The notes under the pieces are model-generated. The model had not been told where the DNA came from. It saw only the letters and a program-made list of their open reading frames with translations, and searched no databases. This document shows, one piece after another, positions 10,717 through 22,867 of a DNA stretch of 64,000 bases; the first letter of the stretch is position 1; the number at the start of each line of letters is the position of its first letter. The position numbers and the translations under genes are program-made. Source of the DNA: Verticillium longisporum (Eukaryota > Ascomycota > Sordariomycetes > Glomerellales > Plectosphaerellaceae); the NCBI GenBank assembly GCA_019188255.1, contig JAETXT010000015.1, positions 186,001-250,000 of the forward strand, given 5' to 3'.

Positions 10717-11674
10717 TCAGAGGATGACGCAGCACCCTCCTCCCTCACCCTTCTCGAACGTCAGCAGTGCCGCACGTGTGGCAGCCTCGAACACATCGTC
10801 GACGCCCTCGCCACTGAGACTGGAGCACTCGAGGTACTTCCGAGCGCCAACTTCACGGGCGACGGCATCGCCCTGTGCAGTGGTGACAAAGGGGAGAGAC
10901 TTCTTGCGCATCTCCTCGATCGCCACGGGGTCTTCGCGAAGATCCTTCTTAAGGCCGACAAGCATGATCGGAACGTCAGGGCAGAGGCGGCTAGCTTCTT
11001 CTATCCACTACGAGGCTTGTCAGCAAACTTCACCTGCAACATGTGCCACGCGGGCCTTACCTTGTGCTTGACGTTGTCGAGAGAGTCGGGGGTGTCAACG
11101 GAGAAAGCGATGAGGATAACATGCGCTTTGGAGTAGGCAAGAGGTCGTAGTCGCTCATAATCCTCCTGGCCAGCGGTATCCCATAACGCGAGTTGGACGG
11201 ACTTGCCATCGACACGGCAATCTGTGACATAGTTTTCGAAGACGGTGGGGATCTAGCAAGAGGGTTAGGTCAATGGAGTCTTGAGCATACAGCGATTGGA
11301 GGACCGACATAATGCTGTGACCGTTGGTTAGCAAGAGATCTTCTTCCCATGTCGGGGGAGACTGGACGCAACATACTGTAGGAAAGTATCCTAGCGTGAA
11401 TACGCTGAGCAGACTGGTCTTGCCGCATGCTCCGTCACCAATGATGACGAGTTTCCTATCCGGGGGGGCATGTCAGCGTTGTGTGTTGTGTGTTGTGGAT
11501 TAGACAGCAGCAGAAGGCTGCAGTGGGCGGATGCAGAATGTAGAGCGCAGGGAAGACGGCCACATTGGCGTCAACAGACCGAGGCGTGCATCAAAGGGTT
11601 GTCCGCCAAGAGCCTGGCGGAGATGGATCATCATCGTACCTTCGAATGACGTTTTGAGGATTTGAAGCAGCCAT
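10717..11674 (-). CDS. RHO2: Rho-family small GTPase, Rho2 type
   Basis: This is a membrane-anchored molecular switch of the Rho family; Rho2 acts in cell-wall integrity and polarity. Exons are 11674-11640, 11455-11377, 11314-11309, 11252-11061 and 11007-10717, giving 200 residues. All G-boxes are present: P-loop GDGACGKTS, switch [14 protein letters not shown], switch [15 protein letters not shown], the specificity box in [10 protein letters not shown] (LKKD in place of TKxD) and CSSLSG. The C-terminus CCVIL is a prenylation CAAX box (CVIL, favouring geranylgeranyl) with an extra Cys that could be palmitoylated. Exon 3 is only six nucleotides (CATTAT, His-Tyr of switch I). The first intron is long (184 nt). 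The [18 protein letters not shown] block is why I prefer Rho2 over Rho1 or Rho3. Confidence 0.85.
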
Positions 11675-11936
11675 GGCGGATGCGGGCGAGGATCGTCAGA
11701 CGATAAGGGGGGAAAGGAGGGTCTCGTTTCAATTGAGCAGGCAATCGTCGTGTCGAATAGCTGCTGAACAAATGTTGCCGGAGGTACTGGTCGGCAGCAG
11801 GTGTCGAAAAGGAGGCTGTCGAGAAAGAAGTTGAAGAGAGGAGGAAGTCCGGGTTCGAACAATTGAAATCCCCCAAGTCGAACAGCAAGCAGCAAGCCAC
11901 AGTCGGAGCCACAAGCCAAGCGCGTCGGTGCCGGCT

Positions 11937-11955
11937 GGTCGGTCGGTCGGTCGGT
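11937..11955 (+). repeat. (GGTC)n microsatellite
   Basis: There are about four and a half copies of GGTC in the RHO2 upstream region. Confidence 0.7.
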
Positions 11956-12194
11956 GGGTTTCTGGGGGACGGACCTTTGTATGGTTCAGGTCAGGTTGTT
12001 CGGGTCGTGGGTCGATCCTATTTTGTCTTGGAGGGCCACGGCCGGGAACGTTGTCCTGGGGGGGTCGGCAGGTCGGAGGGGTGTGTGTGTGTCTGAGGGT
12101 TTTTGGGGGAGGGGTCGAGGCCTGGCGAGTTCGTGGTTGCAGAGGGCGGTGTTCGTGATCCGTAGGGAGATTGGTTGGAAGAAGGAAAGGATCC

Positions 12195-12210
12195 TAGGTA
12201 GGTAGGTAGG
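12195..12210 (+). repeat. (TAGG)4 microsatellite
   Basis: There are four perfect copies of TAGG in the RHO2 upstream region. Confidence 0.75.
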
Positions 12211-12276
12211 TGAGAAGAGGAAGAAGGAAAAATAATGAGGGAAGCAGCAGCGACGATCAGCCTGAGGCGCGGCGCT

Positions 12277-12355
12277 TGGGTCGGTGCTTGTTACTTGGTG
12301 CTTGTTGCTTTGGTGCTTGGGCTTGGGCTGGGGCTGGCGTTGGTGCTTGCTTGCC
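12277..12355 (+). repeat. Degenerate GGTGCTTG-type low-complexity tract
   Basis: Repeated TTGGTGCTTG and GGGCTTGGGCTG units form an imperfect G/T-rich tract. Confidence 0.5.
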
Positions 12356-14382
12356 GGGGGAGGGATTGGGGTGGGAGGAGAATGGGGTAGGTACTGCACT
12401 AGGTAGGCTGGCAGGCTGGCAAGGCGAACGGGAGTGCATCAAGGGGAGAGAGAATACGAGCTGAAGAAGTTCACTCGACTGCCCTGCAAGCCAGTCTCTC
12501 GTTTCGTCCTGTCCTGCTTGCAGCTTGGACCATCGGGGGTAAGTCCGGCGATCTCGAAGATCAATTCATGCACAGTAACAGTGCGGACATGCTCGACGAG
12601 CTCGTCTGTCTGTTCCCATCAAGTGAAGTGAATACAAACCAACAACCTCTGATGCCATGTCAGGAGTTGCGGGACTCGGTCGATGGGAGGCCTATAGGAC
12701 AAGACTGCGCCTCCGTCCAGCGGAGTTGTTGTGCCTGTGATGGCCCATTCAGCGATGAACACCAGCCCAGCTAATGATAATCAGGGCGGGAGCTGCGCCA
12801 ACGAACCCTCACCCCCCACCCCTTCACCCCTGGTCGGATAGGCTGCGCCAGCTCCATGTTTCCCATTAGTTAGCTTGCTTGCCTACCTAGTTCTGGTAAG
12901 GGTAAGGTAGTTTCAAGAGCACATTTCCCACGGTCAACCCGATGGCCCACCCCATCAACCTCTCTTGGTTCGTACAGAGAGCCGATCCAGGACCGAACCA
13001 CAGAGCACAACATGGACATATGCCAGCGAGACCGGGATGGGTTGGGGGGGGGGGATGGGTGATCGATGGCCCACGCACGAGACGGGCGACAGAGTTTGGG
13101 TCCGTCAATGCAGACGAGTTTGTATTAATTGGGGTGCATTCTTCCAAAAGGCTTCCGTGGATCCTCCACAGTAAGCCGTATGATCCGATTCTGTCTTTCA
13201 ACCTCGTGGCTAAGGGGTTTTAGTGTCGATGTCGGGCGGTTTAAATGTGTTCTATTTTGAGATAGGTAGCCATTGAAATGTTTGTTCTCTGCATGCCATT
13301 GCACCGTCGGCCGAATGGTCCCGTGGACATGTATTTGTCTGTCAGGATCCGCATGGCATGTGCAATGTCTTGGGCCACAGTGAGGGTTAAGATGGGCTGT
13401 GGGAAATGATCAGGGGCCAGGCTTTGACCCATATTGTCCGACGAGATAAGGGGTAGGTACCTACTGTACCTGTAGGTTGGTTGACTTGCGCAACACTGGA
13501 CATCATACCGTCTGATGAGATGAGATGAGCTGACTGCAGCTGGTCCAGGGGTTGCAAAGTGAATGTGTTGAACATGTGGGGATAATGATGATGATCTGAC
13601 AGCTACTTCCCGAGCAAGGTTGGAGAATCAATCGTGCAAGGAAAGGAGAAACCCACAGCCTGGTGCAGGGCCTGATTGCACCAGGGGCGCTGTCATGCGA
13701 ATTAAGCGACCCTAGGAAAAAGCTCTCGTCAGTTGTAGGTGCATCCTAGGTATGGTTCGGCCCCCCCCAATTGCCAACCAGAAGTGCAAGCAGAACGACC
13801 AAACTGCTGGGTTAGCGCATTCAACCCTGATGGCCCGACGCTTGGGTTCCGAAGCCTGGCAGGCCTGGGTTCCGATCCGGGCTGCCACGACGACAACTAA
13901 GGATGACGTCTCGGAGTTACATAATCAGTATCCATTCAAGCGAAACGTGCCTCAGGCCTGACTGCCTGCCTGCCCGTTTGTCCATGCGAATCGTCCAATT
14001 CCGTCACCAAAAGCCTGCCACGTGACTCGCACCAAATTCACAGCCTCGAAATCTGATTGACCAAGTGCCTCGCACCTGCAGGAAGGCCCTACTCCCCGGT
14101 CGGACCCAGGTACTTCTCCCGCTAGATTACACCACAAAGTGACTTCCGCCTCGCCCCCGGACCAAAGAGGCACCAACTAGGACAGGACAACCTCTCTACC
14201 TTGACTGTGTACGAACTGCAACGCGGCGACCAACATCGCGAACGACCTCCCGCCTTCGACGACCACTATCCCACGCCACTCGGTATCGTTCGACGCGCGC
14301 CTCTCTTGCCTCGATCGACGCGACTTGCAGCCTTACCTCCTGCCTCGCCGCCACCCTCTCATTCTTGCATTTCGCCGCTATA

Positions 14383-14634
14383 GTGAGTTCTGCCTCGTCA
14401 TCCCTCACGCCGCAGGATAACCCTCCCGCCCCTCCACTGTCTGAGGCCTACGCCTTGCCCTGCCCATCTGTCTTTGTTGCTCAGGTCGACGACGCGTTCT
14501 ATCCTGCGAATACTTCGACTCGCGATCCGCCACGGGCCCCGGGATCTCGACTGCCCTCCTTGCCTAACCACCACCCGAACTTGACCCAACCGTGTGACGA
14601 CATCTTCGCTAACCTGTCCTCTCTATCATTCTAG
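14383..14634 (+). other. Predicted 5'-UTR intron of NST1
   Basis: A consensus donor GTGAGT at 14383 follows CTATA. A GCTAAC branch site and TTCTAG acceptor end at 14634. The flanking sequence up to ATG 14757 is C/T-rich, as in fungal 5' leaders. There is no transcript evidence; it could instead be unspliced leader. Confidence 0.4.
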
Positions 14635-14756
14635 CCCCACAGACCTGGCGCCTTCTCTCCCTCTTACTTACTCTCTCGCTCTCTCCGAACCAGCCCAGCT
14701 GCTTGACCTGCCCATGGTATCAACGTCCTCAACCTGCTCCCCGGCAGACTCCTGAT

Positions 14757-17700
14757 ATGCCTGCCAACCACCGCCAGCCGGCGGCGCAGCCTCCGCCATC
14801 GCCCAACGCCAAGGCCACGGCCAGGTACACGAACAAAGATGGCTCAAAGATCATCACCGTACCCAAGTCTGCTCAAAGCACCGATGCTTCCCAGCCCTCC
14901 ACGCCGACAACCACGACCAAGGCCCCCGTGCTACCAGCGACGAACGGGACCACTCCCGTCGACCAGGAACCCGCACCAGCGGTCAATCGTAAAAAGCAGA
15001 AGAGGCGAGCAAAGCTTGCTGCCAAGGCCGCTGCCGAGCAGGCGGCAGCTGCGACGAACACAAGTTCTGAACCCGTGCCTCCGACCACGCCTTCCGCCGC
15101 GCCGAAGCCCAGCCCCTCCACTCGCCAAGATGAAGTGGAGCCCGAAGCGACCGATGAGGAGGAGGATAGGGAAGGAGACCATCATGCCAATGCCAACGGC
15201 ACGACGTCTGGCAAGTCAAAAAAGTCCAAGAAGAAGAAGAAGAAGAACGGCGCCGCGCAAGCCGCTGCCGACGATCCTCAATCGGCCAATGTCCCGCCGC
15301 CCGGCACAGAATCCCACCCGCTCCCACCACGAGGCCCTGGTATCTCCAAGGAGAAGATCTGGAACACGAGCTCACAGGAGGAGCGAGAGCGGATCAAGGA
15401 GTTTTGGCTGGGCCTCGGCGAGGAGGATCGCAAGTCGTTGGTCAAGGTCGAGAAGGACGCCGTGCTGCGCAAAATGAAGGAACAGCAAAAGCACACGTGC
15501 AGCTGCACCGTCTGCGGCCGCAAGCGTACCGCCATAGAAGAGGAGCTGGAGGGCCTGTACGACGCGTACTATGAGGAGCTCGAACAGTTTGCCAACCAAG
15601 CCGATGGTCCTCCGCTGCCGCGCGACTTCCCGATACGCGGCCGCATAGCAAGTGCCTACGCAAGGGAACCGCCGTCACGGGGTCGCATAGTCGAACACGT
15701 CGGGGACGACGAAGACGACGAGGAACTTGACTATAGCGGCGAGGACGACGACGAAGAAGAAGACGAGGAGGACGTTGACGAGGACGACGACTATAGCGAA
15801 GACGAACCTCCAGAAGATGTCCATCCTCATGACCGCGACATGGCTGACTTCCTGACTTTCGGTAACAGCCTACAAGTCAAGGGTATGCAGCTCCTCGACT
15901 CTCTCCTCTGCAGTTATGGTAACATGGACTTAGGTGGCATACTCACCGTTGCGGATGATCTACTCAAGAACGACGGCAAGCGTTTCATCGAAATGATGGA
16001 ACAGCTGGCCGAGCGACGCATGGCTCGCGAGGAGGATGTCCGAGATGCCCGCGTCTATGGTGACCCCACCACGAACGGCACGTACGGCAGTCACACCCAT
16101 CCTCCGCCGGAAGACGAATACGACGACGAGGATGAGGATGATGACGAGTATGACGACGATAGTCAGGACGAGGGCTATGATGATGAAGAAGTGAGCTCCA
16201 GTCACCATGCGCATGATCACAGTCACGGTACTGAGCATTATTGTTGCCATCATCAGGACACCATGACCGAGGAACAACGCATGGAAGAAGGCCGCCGCAT
16301 GTTCCAGATCTTCGCGGCCCGCATGTTCGAGCAGCGCGTCCTCACGGCGTATCGCAACATGGTCGCCCAGCAGCGGCAGAACAAACTGCTAGAAGAGCTC
16401 GACGAAGAGCAACGGCAGGACGCCCAGCGAAAGGCCAAGAAGGCCAAAGACGCCCAGCGACGCAAAGACAAGGCCGCCCTGAAGAAGCAGGCCCTGGCCG
16501 AAGACAAGGCTCGCCGAGAGGCTGCCAAGGCAGCCGAGGAGGCAGCACGACTGGAGGAGCAGCAACGACGAGCCGAGGAGCAGCGGCAAAAGGCCGAGGA
16601 GAAGCGACGAAAGAAGGACGAGCAGAAACGACTCGAAGACGAAGACCGTCAGCGTAAGGAGGCTGAGCGCCAACGACGAGCCCAGGAGCAGATCGACAAA
16701 CGCGCCGAGCAAGATCGCAAGGTGCGCGAGGCCAAGGAGAAGGAGAAGAGACTCAAGGATGAGGCCCGCCTTCGAGATAAGGAGGTCAAAGAGCAGCGAG
16801 AGAGGGAACAGCGCGAGAAGAAGGAGCGCTTGGAGCAGGAGAAGCTGGACAGGGAGGCCAAGGCTCGCACAGACCGAGAGGCGAAGGCCAAGGTCGACAA
16901 GGATATCCAGGACCGCCGCAAGCAGGACGAAAAGGCCACGCAAAAGACGGCCGCACTTGCTGCTGCTGCTGCCGCCGCCGCCGCCGCCGCTGCTCCAACG
17001 CCCGCCCAGGCTCCAGCACGGCGGGCATCCCACAACCTCGTGCCTGTCCCAGCCGCCTTGCCACAACATCCACCGAACCAGGCTTCCTTCGCGTCGCCGA
17101 AGATTGCGGTCGCGACGCCTGCTCTGCCAAAAGCCCCGACGCCCATCCGACCGAAGAACGCACCCCAGTCTCAGGATGTCAGCACCGGCAGCTCCGTCGT
17201 CGGCTCACATGCCTCCCAGGCCGGTTCAGCACCGAGCCAGAACCCGTCACCGCACTCGGCAACTCCAGCACACCCAAGTCCGCACCCCTTTATCGCCCAA
17301 CGGAAGGGCAGCGGTGTTCCTCCGCTGCAGCCACAGTCCGTATCTCCGCCACACGCCAAAGGCCCCAACTCAGGACCGTTTGGCATGCCTCCCGGCATCT
17401 CTCACCCGCCTGGATTTCCGATGCCACCTCCCGGTCTGGCCCACCCACTTCCTCCACCCGCTCCCATGTTTGCTCAGTTTGGAGGGTTTCGGCCGCCCCC
17501 GGCATGGGAATGCCTGGACCTCCAGGTCTCAACGGTATGAATGGGCCTCCGGGCAGGGGTTTCCCGATGCCGCATCCGCCCCCAGGCTTCTCTCAGCCTT
17601 TTGGCGAGCCCATGCCGCCTAATGGACCGCCTCATGTGTCGCACACCCGCCAATCGTCAGGCGGCTTCGATAGCGGCCCTTCCATGGCCTCGCAGCCGAT

Positions 17701-18442
17701 AGGACGGCCTGCGCCGATTGGTCGACCAGGCAGCGTAGTCCACGGGCAGGGATCAGACCAGGTAGATGATGTCTCCGACCAGCACCTCGGGAGCAGCGCC
17801 TTGCTCGACGATTCGGAGGAGCCCATCCGGGCGGCCACTGCACGACAGCTCCACCAGGCACCTGGACCTGGTCCTCGACAGGCTTTCCCCAGCACACCGT
17901 TTGGCATGGATGCCGGCATGCACCTGCAGAGTAATCCGTGGAGTAACCCGTCCCCGTTCGCCGCGTTTGGCCCGCCGCCCGGTCTTGGTGGCCCCACCTG
18001 GGGCAACCCTTTGGCAGCCATTCCGCCCATGCCATCTCTGGCAAATCTTCGGACAGGAGGCAATCCTCGGTCTGTCGCGGTGCGACGCATGCTCTGCCGA
18101 GTCTGCAAGGAGTTGCAAGGCAGGGGAGCGGACGGCACGGACGGCTTTGCGGACTTGAATATCATCATGAGCGAGGTCGAACAGCTCAACCGCATGGAAG
18201 GCGTCAGCCGCGAGGTCATATCGGAATCGGAGATTCTAGATCTCGCAGAGACAGAGGGCACGCCACACAACGGCGGCGGTGTTTTCGATATCCGCAAGGA
18301 TGTCAGAGGCCCCGGCAAGCATGCTGTACGGTGGGTGCCAGACCTCGTCGGCGACATGGCACAGCCACCTCGTGCCGTGGGCGAAATTGGCAGCCCGGTC
18401 ATTGGTACCGGTCATCCGGCATTCCCCATGCGAGGATCTTAG
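14757..18442 (+). CDS. NST1: Stress-response protein NST1 (one-base frameshift in this sequence)
   Basis: NST1 is a fungal cytoplasmic protein first linked to salt tolerance in yeast. The start [14 protein letters not shown] and the block [19 protein letters not shown] are characteristic. Domains in order: a Lys-rich patch ([12 protein letters not shown], about 155-165), a Cys pair region ([11 protein letters not shown]), a long acidic stretch (about 315-360), a charged coiled coil (about 540-735), a poly-Ala run, then a Pro/Gly-rich tail. The reading frame shifts by -1 at the C5 run 17496-17500. With one added base the ORF is 1228 residues and ends MRGS at 18442; without it the protein stops at 17540. 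The tail restored in the second frame reads as expected ([20 protein letters not shown]), so an assembly deletion is the likeliest cause. An in-frame ATG at 14703 is probably not used. Confidence 0.85.
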
Positions 18443-19048
18443 GAGCGTCCATCCACGGGAGGTTCTGCTACGACGTGCTCCTCAGAGGAAGCAGCCGGGG
18501 GAGGCACCCAGGGCGAAGACGAAACATCGGCCGCTCTTCAGGGCGATACAGTCAGCCATGCGCATGCGACGGTACTCGAGTACGTCGGGAGACGATGAGA
18601 GCCAGGAGGCCGGGATGAGGGACTGAAGGAGAGAGCGAGTTATGTGCATGCATGCATGCATCTTCTACTTGGTTGCCAAGCAAACATTGAGGCCGACATG
18701 AGATCGGCGCTGCAGATATGGCGCTGCAAAGGATGCGAAGAGAGCATTCTGTGTGAGCATTGTTGTCTAGAGTAGGCAGAGCCATGTATGAGAATTCTAG
18801 TCAATACGACTGAACAACTTTTCCAGTCATTGTGAAATTGTTGCAAGGTGCTGTGGGGTGTGGTGAGACTGGCGGTAGTCGGAACAACACCAACTGGCAG
18901 CAAGACTGAAATATTCAGGCGACTCGCCATCTCAACTTCGAGAAGATGGTGTTGACGCGATGTCGACATGGAGTTCAGAATTCGTGGACCCAGAATAAGA
19001 GGTCATGAAGTAACACTAACAATTCATATTTCAATAAGCAACCTAGCC
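18443..19048. other. Intergenic spacer
   Basis: This is the NST1 3' flank and tRNA 5' flank. It contains a TGCATGCA-type alternating repeat at 18645-18661 and nothing else recognised. Confidence 0.5.
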
Positions 19049-19121
19049 GCCCGGCTAGCTAAATCGGTAGAGTGTGAGACTCTTAATCTCAAGGTTGGGG
19101 GTTCGAGCCCCCCGTTGGGCT
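19049..19121 (+). tRNA. tRNA-Lys (anticodon CTT)
   Basis: The cloverleaf is readable: acceptor GCCCGGC pairs with GTTGGGC, the anticodon stem TGAGA pairs with TCTCA around loop CTCTTAA (anticodon CTT), and the T arm GGGGG-TTCGAGC-CCCCC is perfect. There is no intron. The D stem is weak: GCTA faces GAGT, leaving an A-G mismatch at 13-22 where eukaryotic tRNA-Lys normally has C-G. T-runs at 19152-19156 and 19166-19172 can serve as Pol III terminators. Confidence 0.88.
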
Positions 19122-19271
19122 CAATTCCTGACGCATCCATTGGATCATCAATTTTTGACATTTCATTTTTTTGTGACCATTTTCTCACTCATAATAGTTG
19201 CCTTCCTTTCTGCACATTACTTTTGTCCAGATGCTTCTTCATTTGCGTCCATATTGATGTAAGTGATCCTC

Positions 19272-21938
19272 CTATTGGTCTCGTGACCGCCTGAGTGACT
19301 CGAAGTCTGCAACAACCACTGAGTCGACTTTGGAAGACTCGTCACCTTGCCGTATGAGCCAGATCCCCTCCTCCCTCTTTGCGCTCTCGATACTTTCTCT
19401 CGCTGTCGACCTCACCGTTGCCCTGATTCCTCGATATGCTCCCTGTACTGGATATGCCACCAACCCCCCGACAGCGGCCCCTGTCTTGGCGGCCAAGCTC
19501 ACCACGCCCTTTGCCAACCCCTTGGCGACCCCCATCGGGCCCTCATCCCTCTTCCCCCGATAGGTATACGTCACAATGTCCATCGCCGCGCCGGCCATAC
19601 CGTTCCGAAACTCCTGGCCCGCGACGACGGCCCCGCTCTTAAAGTCCCGCACGTCGGCGTGCCGCTTGACGTCCTCCCCGTAGAGGCGCGGCACGGCGCG
19701 CAGCCCCTCCGTCGCGGCGAGCGGGATGCTCACCAGCACGCCCTTTGCGACGCTCGTGACAATCTTGCCGGCACGTGCTGAGGTTGCCACTGCCACAGAA
19801 GGCGACGCCTTTTCGACCGCCGGAGATGAGGCGCCCGAGCCACGGGCAGGCGACGGCTGCCGACTTGTGCTTGACTGGCGGGCTTCCGAGATGGGCTCGT
19901 AGACGAGACGGGCCGTGGCCTGACCCATGTCTGCGAGGGTCGAAACAGAGGCAGCCGAGATGGCGGTGATGGGGTCCCAGCGCTGGATGTCGATTGTGAA
20001 CGGCTTGGTCTCGTGTCTGTGCAGGCGTGCAGAGGTTAGCATACCACATTGTGTAGGAGCAGGCAGACCGGCATGGGAACAATGCTCACAGCTTCAGCTT
20101 CTTCTCTTCGAGCACGCCCCGGGCCGTGAGGATTGCCACGGCCCTCTTCGACAGACGCACGGCGCGGTGCTCGCCCTTGTACGACCACGCCGCCGTCTCC
20201 TGCGGGAACAGCTCGCACCGCAGGCCCGCGCGCGGAAGATGCTTGTGGAACGCCTCGACTGCGACGCGTGCGCCCTGCTCGACGGACATGGTGTTGGCAA
20301 TCTCGAGGGCCGCCGCCAGAGCCTGGGGGCTCAGCGCGTAGGAGAGGCCGTCGGCGAGCTTGCGGGAGGTGAGCGCCGCGTAGGGGATGGGCGGTGGTCC
20401 GGCGCCTGCTTCGGCGATCATGCGGCCCCAGAATGGTTGGCTGACATGTCAGTCGTGGGTCGGCTTGTCTCGGGGCGGGTGCTTGGGGGAGGGAAGACAG
20501 GTCACATACTCGCCGAAAAAGGGTACGACGATTGTCGGCTTGCCGTAGCCCAACCCGCAGGCCGTGGTGCCTGCGCCACCATGGTGTACAACAGCTGCGA
20601 CCTGTTGGAAGAGCCACTCGTGCGGGCATTCACCAATGTGGAAGATATCGGGATTTGGCGGATTTGGCTCCGCATCCGTCTCGCTGGCGAGGTTTGTCCA
20701 GCCGCTGGATATGATGGCGCGTATGCCGAGGAGGCTGACTGCCTCGTGGATGATCGTGGCGATGCGATCGGCGTCGTCGACGACAATGCTGCCAAAGCCA
20801 ATATATACGGGTCGAGAACCAGCATCGAGGAACTTGCGCAGCGCGGCTGGAGGTTCGTATTTCGGGGGGTCGCGGAAGACGAAGCCGCAGACGTCAACGT
20901 TGGAGCCCCAGTCGGCCGGTCTCGGCACCAGTGCAGGTGAGAAGAAGTAGGCAAAGGGGATGGCGAGGCTCTCGAGAAGTCTGCAGCCTTCACTCGTTGC
21001 GATCGGCTCCAGGCACAGTGTATCCTCGCGCCATCTGTTGACGAGGTCGCCGAGTCTGCGGGCATTCGTTAGCTTTCCCATGATCACCCTAGTGATTCTA
21101 TCATATTCACCCTTTCCAAGTCATAAACTCGACAATGCCATAGGACAAGTACTTTCCTGCGGACGGCCCCTCATCTTTTCCCTTCAGGTTGGCTAGCGGG
21201 TGCGGGAACGCCCTCGTGCTTGTCCACGGCATCGTGAACATGACGTGCAATGGCACACCCAACGCCTGCGCGCAATGGACATGCGCAAACCCTGGTGGAT
21301 TGGCCACAATGGCGTCTGCCACGAATGGCGCCCCCGTTTCCGGATCTGCATCGATGCAGCTCCGCCAAAATCCGTCGAGCATCTCAGCTACCATTTTCCG
21401 CTTTGACTGAATGTCCCCCGCGCGTATGCTGCCCATGCTCGGTATGAGGCCTGGGTTTTTGACCATGTAGGCCATGAGTTCCGAGGGTCGCCGCCGACGA
21501 GGATGAACTCGAGACCGGCAGACTGTACAAACGTGCGGAACGTGTCGTGCGTGGCAAGGCGGACACGATGGCCATGCTTCTGGAGCTCGTGGCCGAGGGC
21601 TGCAAAGGGCTGGATGTCGCCGCGGCTGCCGATGACCTGGATGAGGATATTGAGATTGGGGGGTGGAGTGGACGTTGGGCTCAAGGGTCGCAAAGGCCTG
21701 GCATTCGCTGGGTCGTGAGAGGTCTGTGACGTGAGGATCTTGTCCAACTGCTTGGAGGCCCGCGGGTCGATATCAATGTCGACACGGCCGTCGCCTGGCT
21801 GATCAGCTTTTGTTCGGAGTGACGTGTGTGACGGACGAACTGTGACTGCGTACCATTGGTTTCATGATCCTGGAGTGTTGGACTCAGCGAAAGGGTGTCA
21901 AAACCATCACCTTGCTTAGGTGCATTCGAATCGTTCAT
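19272..21938 (-). CDS. Sterol 3-beta-glucosyltransferase-like GT28 enzyme (one-base frameshift)
   Basis: This is a UDP-sugar-dependent glycosyltransferase of the UGT80/Atg26 group. Exons are 21938-21854, 21794-21111, 21055-20510, 20440-20090 and 20016-19272; introns have CTAAC/CTGAC-type branch sites. Family marks are the N-domain [17 protein letters not shown], the conserved [16 protein letters not shown], then FGSIV, the nucleotide-sugar motif [17 protein letters not shown] and VPFFGDQPFWG. The frame is broken near 21481-21487: GGDPR continues only if one G is added before ELMAYM; the total is then 803 residues and all phases close. No PH or GRAM domain precedes the catalytic part, unlike Atg26. 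Instead about 300 residues follow it, including the stretch [16 protein letters not shown] and a Gly/Ala-rich membrane-binding-like region. Confidence 0.8.
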
Positions 21939-22867
21939 GCTGGCGATGGGGCGCTTAATCCGAAGACCAGTCTTTCGTTGTCAAGCACATCTTCGATGCA
22001 GAGGATTTCTGCGCAGATCTTACCCCAGGGAGCCAAAAGTCAAATGATACACGAGTCGATGAGAAGACAAAAATAACTAGAACTTCCCCGTCGACTAGGT
22101 TCGGGGATCACGACTTGCCTATAAGGCTTAGATCGTGAGTCGGACGTCATTTCAAGACGCTAACTCATTGCGCTTCCTCGGTCCTTGACCGGACGCGCAA
22201 CCCTGCACGGCTTTCTAGATCTGGAATAGTTCGCATGAATGCAGCGAAGGGCTTTCCGTTGTTCGAGTCGTTGGCGGTGCCGTGACGTCGCGTGTCCGAG
22301 TTTACGGGTAGAATGCGTAAATCATGAAGCTCGCTGCCGGAATACAGGCTGCTGAAGCCGCTGTGCGGCCCGGCCCCGTCTAGGACTGACTCGGCGACCG
22401 GCGCCATCGCGTTCCCAGAGAGAGAGCTCAGCTAATTAATGATTTTGCGCATTTGATCGGGTTTGCGTCTCCATAAATTGTTGCTCTATTCCAAGAAAAA
22501 CAACGCCGGACAAAGGCCAAAAGAATGGGTACGGAATCTGGTCGGAGGTGATCGACATGGGCATCGGCAATGCCGTCTGAGACAGGGTTCCTAAGAATAT
22601 GTAAAAGAGGAGGTCCCCTGTTGTGGTTCGGCAGTTTTTGTTTTTCGACTCCATTCTCAGGATTGATCTTGGATTCATCTCCATCACTTGCATCCGAACT
22701 GAACACTTTCGAAGGCTTCCCAATTCTTTAAGCCCCAAACTCTGATCCAACAGCCGCAAACGCACATCGAACACAGTTTGTCGCTTTTAGATCAGAACAG
22801 CCCAGCGAAGAATACACATCAACATATTCGCGAGTATCGACTGCGCAAACACCAAGGCGGACGCAGA
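21939..22867. other. Intergenic spacer between divergent genes
   Basis: This is the shared promoter region of the glucosyltransferase (minus) and the MARVEL-like gene (plus). No coding exon or RNA was recognised. Confidence 0.5.

Larger units (their letters stand above)
11675..14382. other. Large intergenic region between divergent RHO2 and NST1
   Basis: This is about 2.7 kb without a supportable gene. It holds the RHO2 promoter and 5' leader with low-complexity stretches (11937-12355), G-runs near 13030-13043, a tRNA-like relic near 13810-13895, and the NST1 promoter. Open frames here are short and overlap one another on both strands. Confidence 0.5.
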
